8,076 nucleotides of DNA. Source: an uncultured Clostridia bacterium. Lineage in GTDB: Bacteria > Bacillota > Clostridia > Oscillospirales > Oscillospiraceae. Location: positions 1 to 8,076 of the forward strand of contig CAMVJF010000066.1 in the NCBI GenBank assembly GCA_947167725.1. The letters run 5' to 3'. The notes below the pieces were generated by a model. That model was given only the letters and a program-made list of their open reading frames with translations, ran no database searches and was not told where the DNA came from. A program made the position numbers and the translations under genes. The first letter of the stretch is position 1, and each line of letters opens with the position of its first letter. Positions 6,700 to 8,076 of the stretch are shown here, piece by piece.

Positions 6700-6731
6700 G
6701 CGGGGGAAAAAAGATTTAAGAAATACAGGGG

Positions 6732-6758
6732 GCGGGGGCGGATGGGGACCGCCCCCGC
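6732..6758. repeat. Perfect GC-only 10-bp hairpin in the 3' region
   Basis: GCGGGGGCGG (6732-6741) pairs with CCGCCCCCGC (6749-6758) around a 7-nt loop. On the minus strand it is followed by CCCC and then a T/A-rich stretch, so it may pause or help stop transcription. It probably stabilises the mRNA 3' end of the gene ending at 6831. Confidence 0.5.
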
Positions 6759-6780
6759 GGCGCGCGTCCGACGGCGCACG

Positions 6781-6806
6781 AAAGGGCGATCCGTGAATCG
6801 CCCCTT
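6781..6806 (-). repeat. Hairpin 24 nt downstream of the anti-sigma-like gene
   Basis: AAGGGGCGAT and ATCGCCCTTT pair over 10 bp (one G-T pair) around a 6-nt loop when read on the minus strand. The following sequence is CGTGCG, so the T-tract is only the three T residues within the stem. It is at best a weak terminator. Confidence 0.45.
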
Positions 6807-6830
6807 CGGCACGGCGGGACCTTGATCGCG

Positions 6831-7952
6831 TCAGGGGATCGCGCTGTAATCCACCATGTCCAGAACGGCGTCGAGTTCCGGATCGGTCAATCCGTTGAGC
6901 TGGAGGATATGCAGCGTGACGAAGGAGTTTTCCAGATAGACGTAGGCGTACAGGTCCGCGTCCTTCCGCAGGACCGTGAGCTCCGTCCCATCCGGCGCGG
7001 TGTGGCTTCTGACCGTAAAGGCGTCGATATCCTCGACCTCTTTGCGGATCTCAAAGCCGCTCGAGAGCGTTCCGTAAGGGGAATTGTAGAGGTAGCAGGA
7101 TGTGCCGGTGTTCGTCCTGTTCTCCGTGGTATAGAAGCTGACGGCGAAGGTGCCTTCGTCGAAATAGTAGAACTTGTCGTAGCCGGTTGGCTCCGTGCGG
7201 AAGAAGCTCCCGCCGCCGGCACATATTTCATTGACCCTCGCGGTGATCTCCGCTCCGGAATAACCCGTCGTATCATCGCCATAGTTCTGCCACATCAGCG
7301 TGCGCTGATGCCGCAGCTTCAGCCCGTAGCCGGCAGCAATGCTCTCCAATTTGTCAGCCATTGCCTGGGTATATACATGATACGGATAGTCATACCCGCC
7401 GAACCCTTTGGCTCTGGCCTCCAAATAAGCTTCAGACGCTTTGAAGTCCTCCGCGGAAACCGTGCGCCGTTCGATCTCGTTTTCGCTGCTGCTGTCACGA
7501 TAGAAAATCATGGTATATGTTCCGTCTGCGTTTTCTTCTACAGTGGATGAACTTGTGTTTTCCGGCGCCTTGCAGCTTTCGGGCTCGTAAATGCCGTTTT
7601 CTTTGCTCCAGGCGGTCCATTCCGCCCAGGCTTTGGCGGAGTTGTCGATCTTCGCGCGGACGCCGTCGTCCATTTCCTCCGGCACGGCCTGCGGCTGGGT
7701 AAAGGACACATAGCCTCCCTGACGGTCCCCGGCGGACGCGAGGCGCCCGTTCGGAATCAGCAGCGCCTTGATCCCAAACAGATCGGCCGCATAGGCCGCG
7801 GCTCCCAGCATCAGGATCAGCGCGGCGGCAAGGGCAAACGAAACGATCCTTTTCTTTCTCATGTGAACGATCCTTTCCGGGCTTTCCCGTATGGCGTCCG
7901 GACAATAGACCGCCGCCTCGCTGATATAATCGTCAGCCAGGTTGTCGAGCAT
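6831..7952 (-). CDS. Single-pass surface protein, anti-sigma-like N-terminus; start uncertain
   Basis: From ATG 7952 the protein has 373 residues. The N-terminus (MLDNLADDYISEA, 1-13, then a basic KKR at 33-35) looks like the short cytoplasmic part of clostridial anti-sigma-like proteins that often sit beside ECF sigma factor genes. One membrane helix follows at about 36-57, then ADLFGIKALL, a frequent sequence after the TM in such proteins. The remaining 310 residues are extracytoplasmic, with many Tyr, Ser, Thr and acidic residues. The C-terminal part (FEIRKEVEDIDAF, then TAPDGTELTVL, then LTDPELDAVLDMVDYS) resembles the DUF4367-type domain of such proteins by pattern. No sigma factor gene is visible, but the window ends shortly upstream. 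ATG 7952 lacks a well-spaced binding site. ATG 7862 has AAAGGA 8 nt upstream and would give a signal-peptide protein ending AYA-A. The ORF is certain, the function tentative. Confidence 0.8.
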   Translation of the reverse strand: MLDNLADDYISEAAVYCPDAIRESPERIVHMRKKRIVSFALAAALILMLGAAAYAADLFGIKALLIPNGRLASAGDRQGGYVSFTQPQAVPEEMDDGVRAKIDNSAKAWAEWTAWSKENGIYEPESCKAPENTSSSTVEENADGTYTMIFYRDSSSENEIERRTVSAEDFKASEAYLEARAKGFGGYDYPYHVYTQAMADKLESIAAGYGLKLRHQRTLMWQNYGDDTTGYSGAEITARVNEICAGGGSFFRTEPTGYDKFYYFDEGTFAVSFYTTENRTNTGTSCYLYNSPYGTLSSGFEIRKEVEDIDAFTVRSHTAPDGTELTVLRKDADLYAYVYLENSFVTLHILQLNGLTDPELDAVLDMVDYSAIP

Positions 7953-7973
7953 CAGGGCGATCGTCTCCCGCTT

Positions 7974-7980
7974 CCTCCTT
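7974..7980 (-). promoter_or_regulatory. Strong Shine-Dalgarno-like site with no normal start codon
   Basis: AAGGAGG is read on the minus strand, but the following 6-12 nt hold no ATG, GTG or TTG. The in-frame triplets are ACG (7964, 9 nt away) and ATC (7961, 12 nt away), with ATG 7952 at 21 nt. It may be a real binding site for a rare start, or just Lys-Arg codons of a longer protein. Confidence 0.35.
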
Positions 7981-8008
7981 TTTGCTTCCGCATGTGCGGG
8001 TGATAATG

Positions 8009-8059
8009 AAAAAGCCCTCTCCCTGCAGCGCATGTGCACCTATGCCGCAGGAAAAGGGC
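8009..8059 (-). terminator. Strong leftward intrinsic terminator upstream of the anti-sigma-like gene
   Basis: Arms 8047-8059 and 8014-8026 form a 13-bp stem with two G-T pairs; a further GCAT/ATGC pairing is possible in the loop. On the minus strand it is followed by TTTTTCATT. It probably ends a gene lying outside the window to the right. It makes the GTG/ATG codons at 8039 and 8033, which lie in the loop, poor starts for the gene at 6831-7952. Confidence 0.8.
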
Positions 8060-8062
8060 ATG

Positions 8063-8076
8063 AAAAAAGCCGGGGA
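8063..8076 (-). terminator. Possible 3' arm and T-tract of another terminator, cut by the window edge
   Basis: Read on the minus strand, the window opens with TCCCCGGC followed by six T residues. This is what the end of a GC-rich hairpin terminator would look like, but the 5' arm lies outside the window. Confidence 0.3.

Noticed and set aside
7953..8039. Start of the last gene at GTG 8039 or ATG 8033
   Set aside because: Both codons lie in the loop of a strong terminator, and no ribosome binding site precedes them.

Overview
The window looks like chromosomal DNA from a GC-rich member of the Clostridia, probably a gut-type Oscillospirales/Ruminococcaceae-like bacterium. The evidence is strong AGGAGG-type ribosome binding sites, sigma-A-type promoters, many intrinsic terminators, an archaeal/eukaryal-type prolyl-tRNA synthetase common in Clostridia, a YtvI-type membrane protein and a likely anti-sigma-like single-pass protein. 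The taxonomic guess is inference from style. No mobile element, CRISPR array, tRNA or rRNA is visible.

Layout. From 1 to 1780, two genes are read leftwards: the first 281 codons of proS (cut by the window edge) and, upstream of it, an MscS-family mechanosensitive channel. proS has its own near-consensus promoter just after the channel stop codon, and an intrinsic terminator lies between that promoter and the proS start. From 2025 to 3259, a rightward two-gene unit encodes a protein with a HAAS/DUF1700-like N-terminal region, a long acidic linker and a multi-pass C-terminus, followed by a 69-residue membrane protein. The first gene appears to start at AUU. A shared terminator separates this unit from the convergent, leftward ytvI-like gene (3315-4382). 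Divergent from ytvI is a short aspartate kinase gene (4584-5558) whose regulatory region holds only about one ACT domain. A perfect 36-base palindrome ends the next leftward gene (5627-6610), an unrecognised two-TM membrane protein. At the right end is a leftward single-TM, anti-sigma-like surface protein (6831-7952), with an uncertain start and a strong terminator just upstream.

The genes do not form one pathway. They are mostly housekeeping or cell-envelope functions in short transcription units. I do not see a convincing new defence or biosynthetic system. The most unusual points are the AUU start, the terminator inside the proS leader, the reduced aspartokinase regulatory region, the orphan terminator upstream of mscS, and the unresolved 5' end of the last gene.
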